Part shown: positions 54,320 to 61,818 of the stretch, piece after piece
Layout of the letters: each line of letters begins with the position of its first letter
How positions within the stretch are numbered: position 1 is the first letter of the stretch
NCBI GenBank assembly: GCA_036723975.1
Contig: DAIMGJ010000005.1
Span: 73,078 to 137,077, forward strand
Source of the DNA: JAILEN01 sp036723975
GTDB lineage: Bacteria; Bacillota; Clostridia; Lachnospirales; Lachnospiraceae
Length of the DNA: 64,000 nucleotides
Direction of reading: 5' to 3'
Position numbers and translations under genes: made by a program
Notes under the pieces: model-generated
The model's input: only the letters and a program-made list of their open reading frames with translations
Databases searched by the model: none
Told to the model about the DNA's origin: nothing

Positions 54320-55621
54320 CTATATTACTCTTTTTAAATATTTTACTGCGCTAAATCCGTTTTCCAGATCCGCAATAATATCATCAATGTGTTCTGTTCC
54401 AATGGAAAGACGAATGGTATTTTGATAAATACCCTGGTCTTTCAGTTCCTCTTCGGATAACTGTGAATGGGTGGTGGATGCCGGATGAATCACAAGAGAT
54501 TTTACATCCGCTACATTTGCCAAAAGCGAAAAGATTTTTAAGTTATCAATAAACTCCCACGCTTCTTTTTGTCCGCCTTTGATTTCAAAGGTAAAGATGG
54601 ATGCTCCTCCATTTGGGAAATATCGTGCATACAATTCATGGTCCGGATGGTCCGCTAAAGACGGATGATTTACCTTTTCTACCTTTGGATGATTCTGTAA
54701 AAATTCAACAACCTTTTTTGTATTTTCCGCATGTCGCTCCAGGCGAAGGGATAAGGTCTCAACCCCCTGCAATAACAGGAATGCATTAAAGGGTGAAATG
54801 GTAGCTCCCGTATCGCGAAGCAAAATCGCACGAATATAGGTTACAAATGCTGCCGGTCCAACAGCATCATAGAAGGATACTCCATGATAGCTTGGATTCG
54901 GATCTGCAATGTTTGGATACTTTCCGCTTGCCTTCCAGTCAAATCTTCCGGACTCAACGATAATTCCACCAAGGGTGGTTCCGTGACCGCCAATAAACTT
55001 TGTAGCAGAATGTACCACGATATCCGCACCATGTTCAATGGGTCGAATGAAATAGGGTGTACCAAATGTATTATCTACAACTACCGGAAGACCGTGCTTA
55101 TGAGCAAGGGATGCAATGGCATCAATATCCGGAATATCACTGTTTGGATTCCCGAGGGTCTCTAAATAGATGGCTCTGGTGTTATCCTTAATGGCTGCCT
55201 CTACTTCTTTTAGGTTATGTGCATCTACAAAAGTAGCTTCCACGCCATACTGCGGAAGGGTATGTGCCAAAAGGTTATAGCTTCCACCATAGATGGTCTT
55301 TTGTGCTACTATATGTCCGCCGTTTGCTGCTAAAGCCTGAATGGTATAGGTAATGGCTGCTGCTCCGGAGGCTACCGCAAGTGCTGCGCTTCCACTTTCT
55401 AATGCTGCAATTCTTTTTTCCAAAACATCCTGGGTGGAATTGGTAAGACGTCCATAAATATTTCCCGCATCCGCAAGGCCAAATCGATCTGCTGCATGCT
55501 TGCTGTTATGGAATACATAAGAGGTGGTCTGATAAATCGGAACCGCTCTCGCATCCGTGGTCGGATCTGCCTCTTCCTGTCCTACATGTAACTGTAATGT
55601 TTCAAATCTGTAATCGCTCAT
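54320..55621 (-). CDS. metY: O-acetylhomoserine sulfhydrylase
   Basis: A 433-residue Cys/Met-metabolism PLP enzyme. The opening FETLQLHVGQEEADPTTDARAVP and TSYVFHNSKHAADRFGL are those of O-acetylhomoserine aminocarboxypropyltransferases; PLP lysine lies in HSATKFIGGHGTT. It makes homocysteine from O-acetylhomoserine and sulfide. Some members also act on O-acetylserine. TTAGGAGG precedes ATG 55621. An imperfect inverted repeat overlaps the presumed promoter (see 55663-55686). Confidence 0.94.
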   Translation of the reverse strand: MSDYRFETLQLHVGQEEADPTTDARAVPIYQTTSYVFHNSKHAADRFGLADAGNIYGRLTNSTQDVLEKRIAALESGSAALAVASGAAAITYTIQALAANGGHIVAQKTIYGGSYNLLAHTLPQYGVEATFVDAHNLKEVEAAIKDNTRAIYLETLGNPNSDIPDIDAIASLAHKHGLPVVVDNTFGTPYFIRPIEHGADIVVHSATKFIGGHGTTLGGIIVESGRFDWKASGKYPNIADPNPSYHGVSFYDAVGPAAFVTYIRAILLRDTGATISPFNAFLLLQGVETLSLRLERHAENTKKVVEFLQNHPKVEKVNHPSLADHPDHELYARYFPNGGASIFTFEIKGGQKEAWEFIDNLKIFSLLANVADVKSLVIHPASTTHSQLSEEELKDQGIYQNTIRLSIGTEHIDDIIADLENGFSAVKYLKRVI

Positions 55622-55662
55622 AAATATTTCCTCCTAACATACTTGGTATCTCTTTGATAGTT

Positions 55663-55686
55663 ATACCCTACCACGATGCTAGGTAT
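55663..55686 (-). promoter_or_regulatory. Possible Rrf2-type operator at metY promoter
   Basis: ATACCCTA (55663-55670) and TAGGTAT (55680-55686) form an imperfect inverted repeat around a 9-bp centre. On the minus strand it covers the region just before and including a -10-like TATAAC. No good -35 is seen, which would fit control by a bound regulator such as the Rrf2 protein encoded next door. Confidence 0.4.
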
Positions 55687-55770
55687 TTGAAAAATTCTTA
55701 TATTTTATGATGCGTTATAGTTTTTTCCTATACAGCGCAGGAGATTCTTGTTTATTCCTATGTGCTTATT

Positions 55771-56166
55771 TTATAACAAATCCGCCAGGGTTTTTGAATT
55801 CATATAATCATTTACCACTTGATCCAGTCCTGACCAAAATGCAATTGTTTTACATTTCTTTTTCCGTTCACACTTCGGCGCACCCTTCGCCAAACAGCTT
55901 ACCGGCGCCAAGTCCTTTTCCGTACATCGAAGGATTTCTCCTACAGTATACTTCTCCGGTTCACGAGTTAAACGATAGCCACCGCCCTTTCCCTGAATTC
56001 CTTTTACAAGGTTATTTTTGGTAAGATGTGGCAGGATTTGTTCTAAGTATTTTAAAGACAATTCCTGTCTTGCAGCCACATCCTTCATTGGCACATAGCC
56101 ATCCTTTTGGTTTGTGGCAATGTCAATCATGACACGAAGTGCATAACGTCCCTTCGTTGAAATCAT
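55771..56166 (-). CDS. Rrf2-family Fe-S regulator (IscR/CymR-like)
   Basis: A 131-residue winged-helix protein opening MISTKGRYALRVMIDIA with the recognition region SLKYLEQILPHL. Three cysteines (91, 99, 105; C-x7-C-x5-C) sit where IscR binds its [2Fe-2S] cluster, so it probably senses Fe-S or sulfur status. It starts 3 bp after the nifU stop and is preceded by GGGAGA. The operator in the nifS promoter (57942-57966) suggests it represses its own operon. Whether it acts like IscR or the cysteine regulator CymR cannot be decided; metY and cysK next to it support the latter. Confidence 0.87.
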   Translation of the reverse strand: MISTKGRYALRVMIDIATNQKDGYVPMKDVAARQELSLKYLEQILPHLTKNNLVKGIQGKGGGYRLTREPEKYTVGEILRCTEKDLAPVSCLAKGAPKCERKKKCKTIAFWSGLDQVVNDYMNSKTLADLL

Positions 56167-56169
56167 ATG

Positions 56170-56631
56170 CTATTCTCCCTGCATCTGATAAAATTCTTCT
56201 GTCTCGTCGATATCATTTACCGGCGGAGTCAGTCCTTCTATCACTATACCATTTTTCTCTGCATAATCCCACAGTGCAGCATGGATTGCCTGCTCTGCCA
56301 AAAGAGAACAGTGTACTTTTACCGGCGGAAGTCCGTCTAAAGCTTCCATGACAGCTTTATTTGTTACCTTTAATGCTTCTTCCACGCTCTTTCCTTTTAC
56401 AAGTTCTGTTGCCATGGAACTGGTTGCTACTGCGGCTCCGCATCCAAAGGTTTTAAACTTTGCTTCACGAACAATCCCATTTTCATCGATATCTAAATAC
56501 ATTCTCATAATATCGCCGCACTTTGCATTTCCTACGGTACCTACACCGGAGGCATCTTCAATCTCGCCCACGTTTCTTGGATTGGTGAAATGATCCATCA
56601 CCTTTTCGCTGTATTCTGTTACCTGACTCAT
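56170..56631 (-). CDS. nifU: NifU/IscU-type Fe-S scaffold protein
   Basis: A 153-residue protein with the three scaffold cysteines at 38 (GNAKCGDIM), 64 (KTFGCGAAVA) and 108 (VKVHCSLLAE). It assembles Fe-S clusters with sulfur from the desulfurase encoded upstream. It is the short NifU_N-only form common in Clostridia, slightly extended at the C terminus (FYQMQGE). AAAGGAG precedes ATG 56631. It is separated from nifS by a 115-bp gap that contains a GC-rich stem structure. Confidence 0.94.
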   Translation of the reverse strand: MSQVTEYSEKVMDHFTNPRNVGEIEDASGVGTVGNAKCGDIMRMYLDIDENGIVREAKFKTFGCGAAVATSSMATELVKGKSVEEALKVTNKAVMEALDGLPPVKVHCSLLAEQAIHAALWDYAEKNGIVIEGLTPPVNDIDETEEFYQMQGE

Positions 56632-56660
56632 AATTTACTCCTTTGTACTGTCCGGCTCCC

Positions 56661-56725
56661 GTAGGGCACCCCCCATACTGCCTCGGCCGCTTCCGCTTAC
56701 CCTCGTTGTATGGTCTCTCCCCTAC
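56661..56725 (-). promoter_or_regulatory. GC-rich structured RNA element between nifS and nifU
   Basis: GTAGGG (56661-56666) pairs with CCCTAC (56720-56725), and CCATAC (56673-56678) with GTATGG (56708-56713). An internal loop separates the two 6-bp stems, and the apical part is GC-rich. The gap is clearly richer in G and C than the neighbouring genes. It is probably transcribed within the operon; its role is unknown. Confidence 0.5.
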
Positions 56726-56746
56726 TCGCGCCGGGAATATAGATTA

Positions 56747-57928
56747 CTAATTCTGTTTTTTTGCAAAATCCTCATATAGAGGAGACATGCTTCTCAATCT
56801 ATCTACGATTTCCTTCAACGCTTTGATAGTATAATCAACATCCTCTTCCGTCGTTTCTGCAGAGAGGGTGAGGCGGACGGAGCCGTGAGCGATTTCATGA
56901 GGAAGTCCAATGGCCAAAAGTACATGGGATGGGTCAAGTGAACCGGAGGTACAGGCGGACCCCGATGAAGCGCAGATACCTTTTTGATCCAGCATAATAA
57001 GTAACGATTCTCCTTCCACGAAGCGGAAACAGGCATTCACATTATTGGAAAGTCTTGCCTTTCTGTCTCCATTGATTCGTGCATAGGGGATTTCTCTTTC
57101 GATTCCTTCGATTAATCGGTCACGAAGCTGGCTTTCGTAAGCAATGGTTTCTTCCATTTCTTTATTTGCAATCTCAACTGCTTTCGCAAATCCGATAACA
57201 CCGGCTGCATTGGTGGTTCCCGCACGTTTGCCACGCTCTTGGGCACCGCCATGAATCAAGTTTGAAATCTTAACACCCTTTCGAATATACAAAAGGCCGA
57301 TTCCTTTCGGGCCTCCTAATTTATGACCACTGGCAGAAAGCAAATCAATATTCAGCTCGTCCACATTGATCGGCACATGACCGAAGGCCTGAACTGCATC
57401 GGTATGGAAATATACCCCTGCTTCGTGGGCGATTTTCCCAATCTCAGCAACAGGTTCAATGGTTCCGATTTCGTTATTTGCAAACATAATTGAAATTAAT
57501 ATCGTCTCCGGTCGAATGGCGTTTTTTACATCCTCCGGTGAAACAAATCCGTTTTCATCCACATCCAAATAAGTGACTTCATATCCGTGCTTTTCCAAAA
57601 ACTCGCAGGTATGAAGCACTGCATGATGTTCAATCTTTGATGTAATGATGTGGTTTCCTTTATCTTTTAATGCATCTGCCACACCTTTAATGGCCCAGTT
57701 GTCGGACTCACTTCCGCCACCGGTAAAATAGATTTCTCTTGCGGTTGCACCTATAGAGTTTGCAATCGCTTCTCTCGCATTTTCAACGGTTTGAGAAATC
57801 TTTCCCGCAAAGCTATATGCGCTGGAGGGATTTCCGTATTCCTCGCAAAAATACGCTTTCATCTCTTCAAATACTTCCGGACGCACGCGGGTTGTTGCCG
57901 CGTTATCCATATAAATTCTTTGACTCAT
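56747..57928 (-). CDS. nifS: Cysteine desulfurase
   Basis: The PLP lysine lies in LSASGHKLGGPKG (about residue 202) and the active cysteine in SSGSACTSGSLDPSH (about 326). The opening YMDNAATTRVRPEVFEEM is typical of NifS/IscS. Length (393) is normal. It supplies sulfur for Fe-S assembly on the NifU protein. TTAGGAGG precedes the ATG, and a strong promoter with an inverted-repeat operator lies just upstream. Confidence 0.95.
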   Translation of the reverse strand: MSQRIYMDNAATTRVRPEVFEEMKAYFCEEYGNPSSAYSFAGKISQTVENAREAIANSIGATAREIYFTGGGSESDNWAIKGVADALKDKGNHIITSKIEHHAVLHTCEFLEKHGYEVTYLDVDENGFVSPEDVKNAIRPETILISIMFANNEIGTIEPVAEIGKIAHEAGVYFHTDAVQAFGHVPINVDELNIDLLSASGHKLGGPKGIGLLYIRKGVKISNLIHGGAQERGKRAGTTNAAGVIGFAKAVEIANKEMEETIAYESQLRDRLIEGIEREIPYARINGDRKARLSNNVNACFRFVEGESLLIMLDQKGICASSGSACTSGSLDPSHVLLAIGLPHEIAHGSVRLTLSAETTEEDVDYTIKALKEIVDRLRSMSPLYEDFAKKQN

Positions 57929-57941
57929 TTTTAAGCCTCCT

Positions 57942-57992
57942 AATTCCTACTTAACTGGTAGGAATTATATCTCTATTTTCCTACCTCGTCAA
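57942..57992 (-). promoter_or_regulatory. nifS promoter with overlapping Rrf2-type operator
   Basis: TTGACG (57992-57987), 17 bp, TATAAT (57969-57964). AATTCCTAC (57942-57950) and GTAGGAATT (57958-57966) form a perfect 9-bp inverted repeat with a 7-bp centre, touching the -10 and covering the start point. A repressor bound there would block transcription; the Rrf2 protein of the same operon is the obvious candidate. Confidence 0.75.
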
Positions 57993-58008
57993 TAGGTATT
58001 TGCGACAT

Positions 58009-58040
58009 AAAAAAGGAGACAAAACGGTCTTTGCCTCCCC
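58009..58040 (-). terminator. Terminator of the GPH symporter operon
   Basis: On the minus strand GGAGGCAAA and TTTTGTCTCC pair around a short loop, followed directly by a run of six T. It is a standard intrinsic terminator. Confidence 0.8.
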
Positions 58041-58045
58041 TATTA

Positions 58046-59506
58046 CTATTTATTTAACTCTTTACAAATTGTATCATATTTTTCCTCATCAAGGATATAG
58101 AACTTGCGATACAATGCGCAACAGACAATCATCATCAAACACGGTACTACGGTCATAAAAATAAGGAGCCCGATTCTTTGGGTATCCGTAACGTGTGCGA
58201 TCACGTTCGCAATCAAATTGGAACGCTGAATCGCATTGATTTCTCCACGTTCTGCCTGATTTTCATACATCGAAATCTGATTGGTAAAATCCGTTACCTT
58301 AAAGATCATATAAGATAAAGAAGCAATCAAAACAGATACCGCACTGGCCAATTTCGTCAAAAACGGACGCATGGAAGTAATAATGGCTTCATCACGTGCT
58401 CCATGCTTCCACTCATTGTATTCTACCGTATTGATGATAGAAATCATCATGATAAGGTAAAGTCCGTACTGTCCGAAGTTTGCAAGCATAAATCCGATGG
58501 TGAAGATCCAAAACTTTGTCATAGTAGCTTCCATCAAAAGTCCGCAACCAAGTTGAATCACATAACCGATGGTACCGATAATCCCCATATATAACACCAT
58601 CTTATCTCTGTGCAATTTCTTGGAAATTGCAGGATAAAAGATCATCAAAACGGCGGTTGCCATCATACCGATGGTGGTAAAGGTAGAGTAAAGTCCACCT
58701 TCGTATCCAAATTCAAAATAAATATAGTTGGAACCAAGTCCGGTAAGTACAATACCATTTCCGGTTTCCTGAAGTAAAAACACAAGACACATCCAAAGAA
58801 GCTGGTCATTTCCGGTAATGGTTGTCCAAATCTTTTTAAAGGATACCGGAGGTGCCTGAGTTTTCATATCGTCTCTGTTTTCTTTTACACCAAATAAGGT
58901 AAAGCAGATAAAAATCGGAGTGATAATACAAATGATAAGTGCGATTCTTCCGTATGCCGTCTTAGCACTACCACCCAATGCGTAAGCACCGGTGGTAAGT
59001 ACCGGGATAGCAACAGACGCCAGCACGTTTCCAATTCCTGCAAACAATGTGGTACGTGCCGTAAACTTATCACGCATTTCTCCGTCAGAAGAAAGTGCCG
59101 GAACCATGCCCCAGTAGGAAATATCATTCATCGTATAGGTAATGGAATATAAAAAATACATGATTCCAAAAAAGATAATGAAGTTCCAGCCGTCAAGATT
59201 TGTGTTAAACATCGCAGTCACAACAATACAGGTTCCGATAACACCGATGAGTAACCAGGGTTTATATTTGCCGTATTTGCTTCTTGTGCGCTCAATAATA
59301 TTTCCCATAATCGGATCATTAAATGCATCAAAGATTCGCGCCGCTACCATAATTGCGGTTACCGCACCCAGCTGTGCGTTGGTTAAGTTTCTGGTGTACA
59401 TGATAAACAACAGTAAAAAATTTGTAAACAATGCGTAAATCATGTCACGACCCACGGTTCCAAGTGGGTAGTTAATCAGGTTTCGTTTGGTTTGTTTTTC
59501 GTCCAT
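58046..59506 (-). CDS. GPH-family sugar:cation symporter
   Basis: A 486-residue membrane protein with about 12 helices. The opening NLINYPLGTVGRDMIYAL, then FDAFNDPIMGNIIERTRSKYGKYKPW, is the signature of glycoside-pentoside-hexuronide symporters (MelB/XynB type). It follows the GH31 glucosidase gene with a 72-bp gap, so its substrate is probably an alpha-linked gluco-oligosaccharide or isomaltose-type sugar. ATG 59506 has AAAGGGG eight bases upstream; an earlier start at 59557 overlaps a palindrome and lacks a site. Confidence 0.9.
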   Translation of the reverse strand: MDEKQTKRNLINYPLGTVGRDMIYALFTNFLLLFIMYTRNLTNAQLGAVTAIMVAARIFDAFNDPIMGNIIERTRSKYGKYKPWLLIGVIGTCIVVTAMFNTNLDGWNFIIFFGIMYFLYSITYTMNDISYWGMVPALSSDGEMRDKFTARTTLFAGIGNVLASVAIPVLTTGAYALGGSAKTAYGRIALIICIITPIFICFTLFGVKENRDDMKTQAPPVSFKKIWTTITGNDQLLWMCLVFLLQETGNGIVLTGLGSNYIYFEFGYEGGLYSTFTTIGMMATAVLMIFYPAISKKLHRDKMVLYMGIIGTIGYVIQLGCGLLMEATMTKFWIFTIGFMLANFGQYGLYLIMMISIINTVEYNEWKHGARDEAIITSMRPFLTKLASAVSVLIASLSYMIFKVTDFTNQISMYENQAERGEINAIQRSNLIANVIAHVTDTQRIGLLIFMTVVPCLMMIVCCALYRKFYILDEEKYDTICKELNK

Positions 59507-59543
59507 ATAATAATCCCCTTTATAATACATGGTTTCGCTATCT

Positions 59544-59570
59544 GAATTTTCAATCAATGATTGAAAATTC
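59544..59570. repeat. Perfect palindrome between GH31 and symporter genes
   Basis: GAATTTTCAATCA, one base, TGATTGAAAATTC: 13-bp perfect arms, AT-rich. It lies 9 bp after the GH31 stop codon. No T-run follows on the minus strand, so a protein operator or an mRNA-stabilising hairpin is as likely as a terminator. Confidence 0.55.
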
Positions 59571-59578
59571 TATATTAT

Positions 59579-61540
59579 CTATTCTAATCTGCTAATTCCA
59601 TCGTCGATGTACTGGTCGTATGGGACGTCGTAGCCGATGAACTTTACATTGCCAAGGTCTAGCTGGGCAGTGTTCATTACAAGATGCTTTGCCACGCAGA
59701 CACTATGGTCTTTGCGGATGAAAAAGACTACTTCATTTAATGGGACTTCAATTGAAATCTCTCCGGACGGTATCACATCCTCAAAGAAATTTTCTCCGTC
59801 GAAGCGTACTTTTATCATTTCTTCCGGTAAATACACTTTACGACGGGTTGTACCGGATTCCAAAACAGGCGCAATCATAATACCTTCTCCCACCATCAAC
59901 TGATCTTCTGTTCGCCTTGCATTCTCATCCCTCGGGAAAACAAATCCAAGTGGCTTCATATACATATCTTTGTTTTGCAATGCCTTCATAAACTCCGAAT
60001 AGATATACGGAAGCAAACGATAACGAAGGGCAATCACCCGTCGAAAATCATCAACATGCTTGTAACGATAGCATTCCTGATTCTTCGTACCAAGGGCGGA
60101 ATGATTTCGCATCAGCGGCGTAAAATCGGAAAAAGCCAGCCAACGAAGCATTAATTCTCTCGAACAATTTCCTCCGAAGCCTCCGGTATCCGCACCGGTA
60201 TAAATAAATCCACACATATTTAAAGACGCCATATGAATCAGGTTCTGACGAAGCATCTCAAAGGAAGAATGATTGTCTCCCGTCCAGATACCACCATATC
60301 GATGAGCTCCAATATAGGAAGAACGGCTAAAAAGTAAATAACGATTCGGAAGTAACCGCGACAGCCCTTCTCCGGAAGCACGTGTCATCATGGCACCGAA
60401 AAGATTATGCACATCGTGATGGCACATTTTCCTTCCACCTACCTTGTGATAAAAATGATGATAATCATGATAAGAGTTATTCTTGCTTCCCTCTTTTTTC
60501 TCTGCACGGGAAGGCATTAAAAAGTCCAAAGCCTGATCCAGTTTACTTTGCTTTGTGGAATACTCACTGTAAAAAACGGAAGGCTCGTTCATATCATTCC
60601 AAAAGCCCTCAAATCCCAGTTCTGTCAGTTTATGATACTCGTTTCCAAACCACTCTCTGGCTTCTTCTTGGAAGAAATCCGGAAAGTGGGTCATCCCCGG
60701 CCAAACAGCTGCTTGGAAATTTCCGCCCTCTTCATTCGTAGAAAAATATCCCTTTTCTACACCGGTTTCGTAGGTTTCATTTCCCGGCTCCACCTTCACT
60801 CCCGCATCGATAATAGGCACCAAATGGATTCCGGTTTGTTTTTTCTTTTTCACATATTCCTTCATGTTTGGAAAGCGCTTTTCATTAACGGTAAAGTCGA
60901 TATAGCGATCCATATAATCGATATCCAAACACACATAGTCCAGCGGGATTGCGGCTTTGGCATATTGATTTACAACTTCATCAATATCCTTATAATTTTT
61001 ATATCCCCAGCGGCTCTGTCCGTATCCAAAGGCCCAAAGTGGCGGCACAAAGGAACGGCCAATAATATTCAAAAACTGTTTTGTCACATCATAAGCACCT
61101 TCACCAACGATGGAATACAGTTTTAAATCCAAAGACTCCACTGTAACATCCAGACGCATACTTTTATCCACATCGATATCAAAGGTCACACGAGCCGGTG
61201 TATCAAAAAAATATCCCACAGCAGTTTCTCCGTCAATTACGAAAAAATTATGGGCGCCATACATGGATTTCATCGACTGTCTGTGATGAGGATCGTCTGT
61301 ATTGTAACTGATATAGGATCTTCCTCGTTTATTGATACCACCCATGGTTTCTCCCAAACCATAAACAATATCATCTTTTGAAAGAGGATAAGAAAATTTT
61401 AAGAAAGATTTACCATCCACGGATAACACGTCTTCATCGGCCTGTGTATCCTTAGATGCATCCACAAAAGAAATGGTATCAAGCGCATCGCATACCGCAT
61501 CGGTCTCAATCGGTTCGTCAAAAATCTTGCAAGTAATCAT
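59579..61540 (-). CDS. GH31 family alpha-glucosidase
   Basis: The (beta/alpha)8 barrel shows LWAFGYGQSRWGYKNYKDID, DYVCLDIDYMDRYIDF and the nucleophile loop GFWNDMNEPSVF. The acid/base region is IWTGDNHSSFEMLR, and LRWLAFSDFTPLMRNHS follows. No signal peptide: a cytosolic enzyme that splits sugar brought in by the symporter. I start at ATG 61540 with GGGGGA upstream. The earlier ATG at 61588 is inside the -10 box of the promoter, so it cannot begin the message. Confidence 0.93.
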   Translation of the reverse strand: MITCKIFDEPIETDAVCDALDTISFVDASKDTQADEDVLSVDGKSFLKFSYPLSKDDIVYGLGETMGGINKRGRSYISYNTDDPHHRQSMKSMYGAHNFFVIDGETAVGYFFDTPARVTFDIDVDKSMRLDVTVESLDLKLYSIVGEGAYDVTKQFLNIIGRSFVPPLWAFGYGQSRWGYKNYKDIDEVVNQYAKAAIPLDYVCLDIDYMDRYIDFTVNEKRFPNMKEYVKKKKQTGIHLVPIIDAGVKVEPGNETYETGVEKGYFSTNEEGGNFQAAVWPGMTHFPDFFQEEAREWFGNEYHKLTELGFEGFWNDMNEPSVFYSEYSTKQSKLDQALDFLMPSRAEKKEGSKNNSYHDYHHFYHKVGGRKMCHHDVHNLFGAMMTRASGEGLSRLLPNRYLLFSRSSYIGAHRYGGIWTGDNHSSFEMLRQNLIHMASLNMCGFIYTGADTGGFGGNCSRELMLRWLAFSDFTPLMRNHSALGTKNQECYRYKHVDDFRRVIALRYRLLPYIYSEFMKALQNKDMYMKPLGFVFPRDENARRTEDQLMVGEGIMIAPVLESGTTRRKVYLPEEMIKVRFDGENFFEDVIPSGEISIEVPLNEVVFFIRKDHSVCVAKHLVMNTAQLDLGNVKFIGYDVPYDQYIDDGISRLE

Positions 61541-61586
61541 CCTGTTTATTCCCCCAAGAATGCTACAAATTTCAAACTTCTCTTCC

Positions 61587-61615
61587 ATTATAAAATTTTA
61601 AAATTATAGTTGCAA
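61587..61615 (-). promoter_or_regulatory. Sigma-A promoter of the GH31 operon
   Basis: TTGCAA (61615-61610), 17 bp, TATAAT (61592-61587). The -10 overlaps an upstream in-frame ATG, which settles the GH31 start at 61540. Confidence 0.78.
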
Positions 61616-61616
61616 T

Positions 61617-61669
61617 AAAAAAGACGGCTCCTTTTAAGTACCACCTTAAATACATTGAAAGCCATCTTT
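61617..61669 (-). terminator. Minus-strand terminator between divergent promoters
   Basis: On the minus strand AAAGATGGCT pairs with AGCCGTCTTT (10 bp, one G-U), with an inner TTTAAG-CTTAAA stem and a T-run after it. Its direction is from htpG toward GH31, where no gene needs it; it may stop antisense reads from the htpG region or end a small RNA. Confidence 0.6.
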
Positions 61670-61677
61670 ATACATTA

Positions 61678-61704
61678 TTAGCACTCTTTCTAAAAGAGTG
61701 CTAA
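61678..61704. promoter_or_regulatory. CIRCE operator for HrcA
   Basis: TTAGCACTC, nine bases, GAGTGCTAA: an exact match to the CIRCE consensus. It indicates HrcA heat-shock repression of htpG. It lies 7 bp upstream of the -35 box rather than over the start point. Confidence 0.93.
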
Positions 61705-61711
61705 ATTTTTA

Positions 61712-61740
61712 TTGACTTTTAATTTTTTCGGGGTTACACT
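61712..61740 (+). promoter_or_regulatory. Sigma-A promoter of htpG
   Basis: TTGACT (61712-61717), 17 bp, TACACT (61735-61740). The leader is about 70 nt long. Confidence 0.75.
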
Positions 61741-61761
61741 ATCTTTCGAGGGTGAATTATT

Positions 61762-61806
61762 ATGAGATTTCCCCTTATTATTTTTGAAAAAAATATTTTT
61801 ACATAA
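61762..61806 (+). CDS. Possible 14-aa leader peptide before htpG
   Basis: ATG 61762 begins MRFPLIIFEKNIFT and stops at TAA 61804-61806, whose last bases enter the AAGGAG of htpG. A GAGGG site lies nine bases upstream of the ATG. The stop overlapping the next ribosome site would allow translational coupling. It may also be chance; conservation is not known. Confidence 0.3.
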   Translation: MRFPLIIFEKNIFT

Positions 61807-61818
61807 GGAGTGATTGCT

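Noticed and set aside
54320..55770. SAM riboswitch or T-box before metY
   Set aside because: The leader is too short and shows no S-box or T-box signature; an operator-like inverted repeat lies there instead.
60548..61126. 192-codon plus-strand frame
   Set aside because: It is antisense to the GH31 catalytic core, which is clearly the real gene.
61570..61588. GH31 start at ATG 61588
   Set aside because: This ATG lies within the -10 box (TATAAT) of a good promoter and has no ribosome site.
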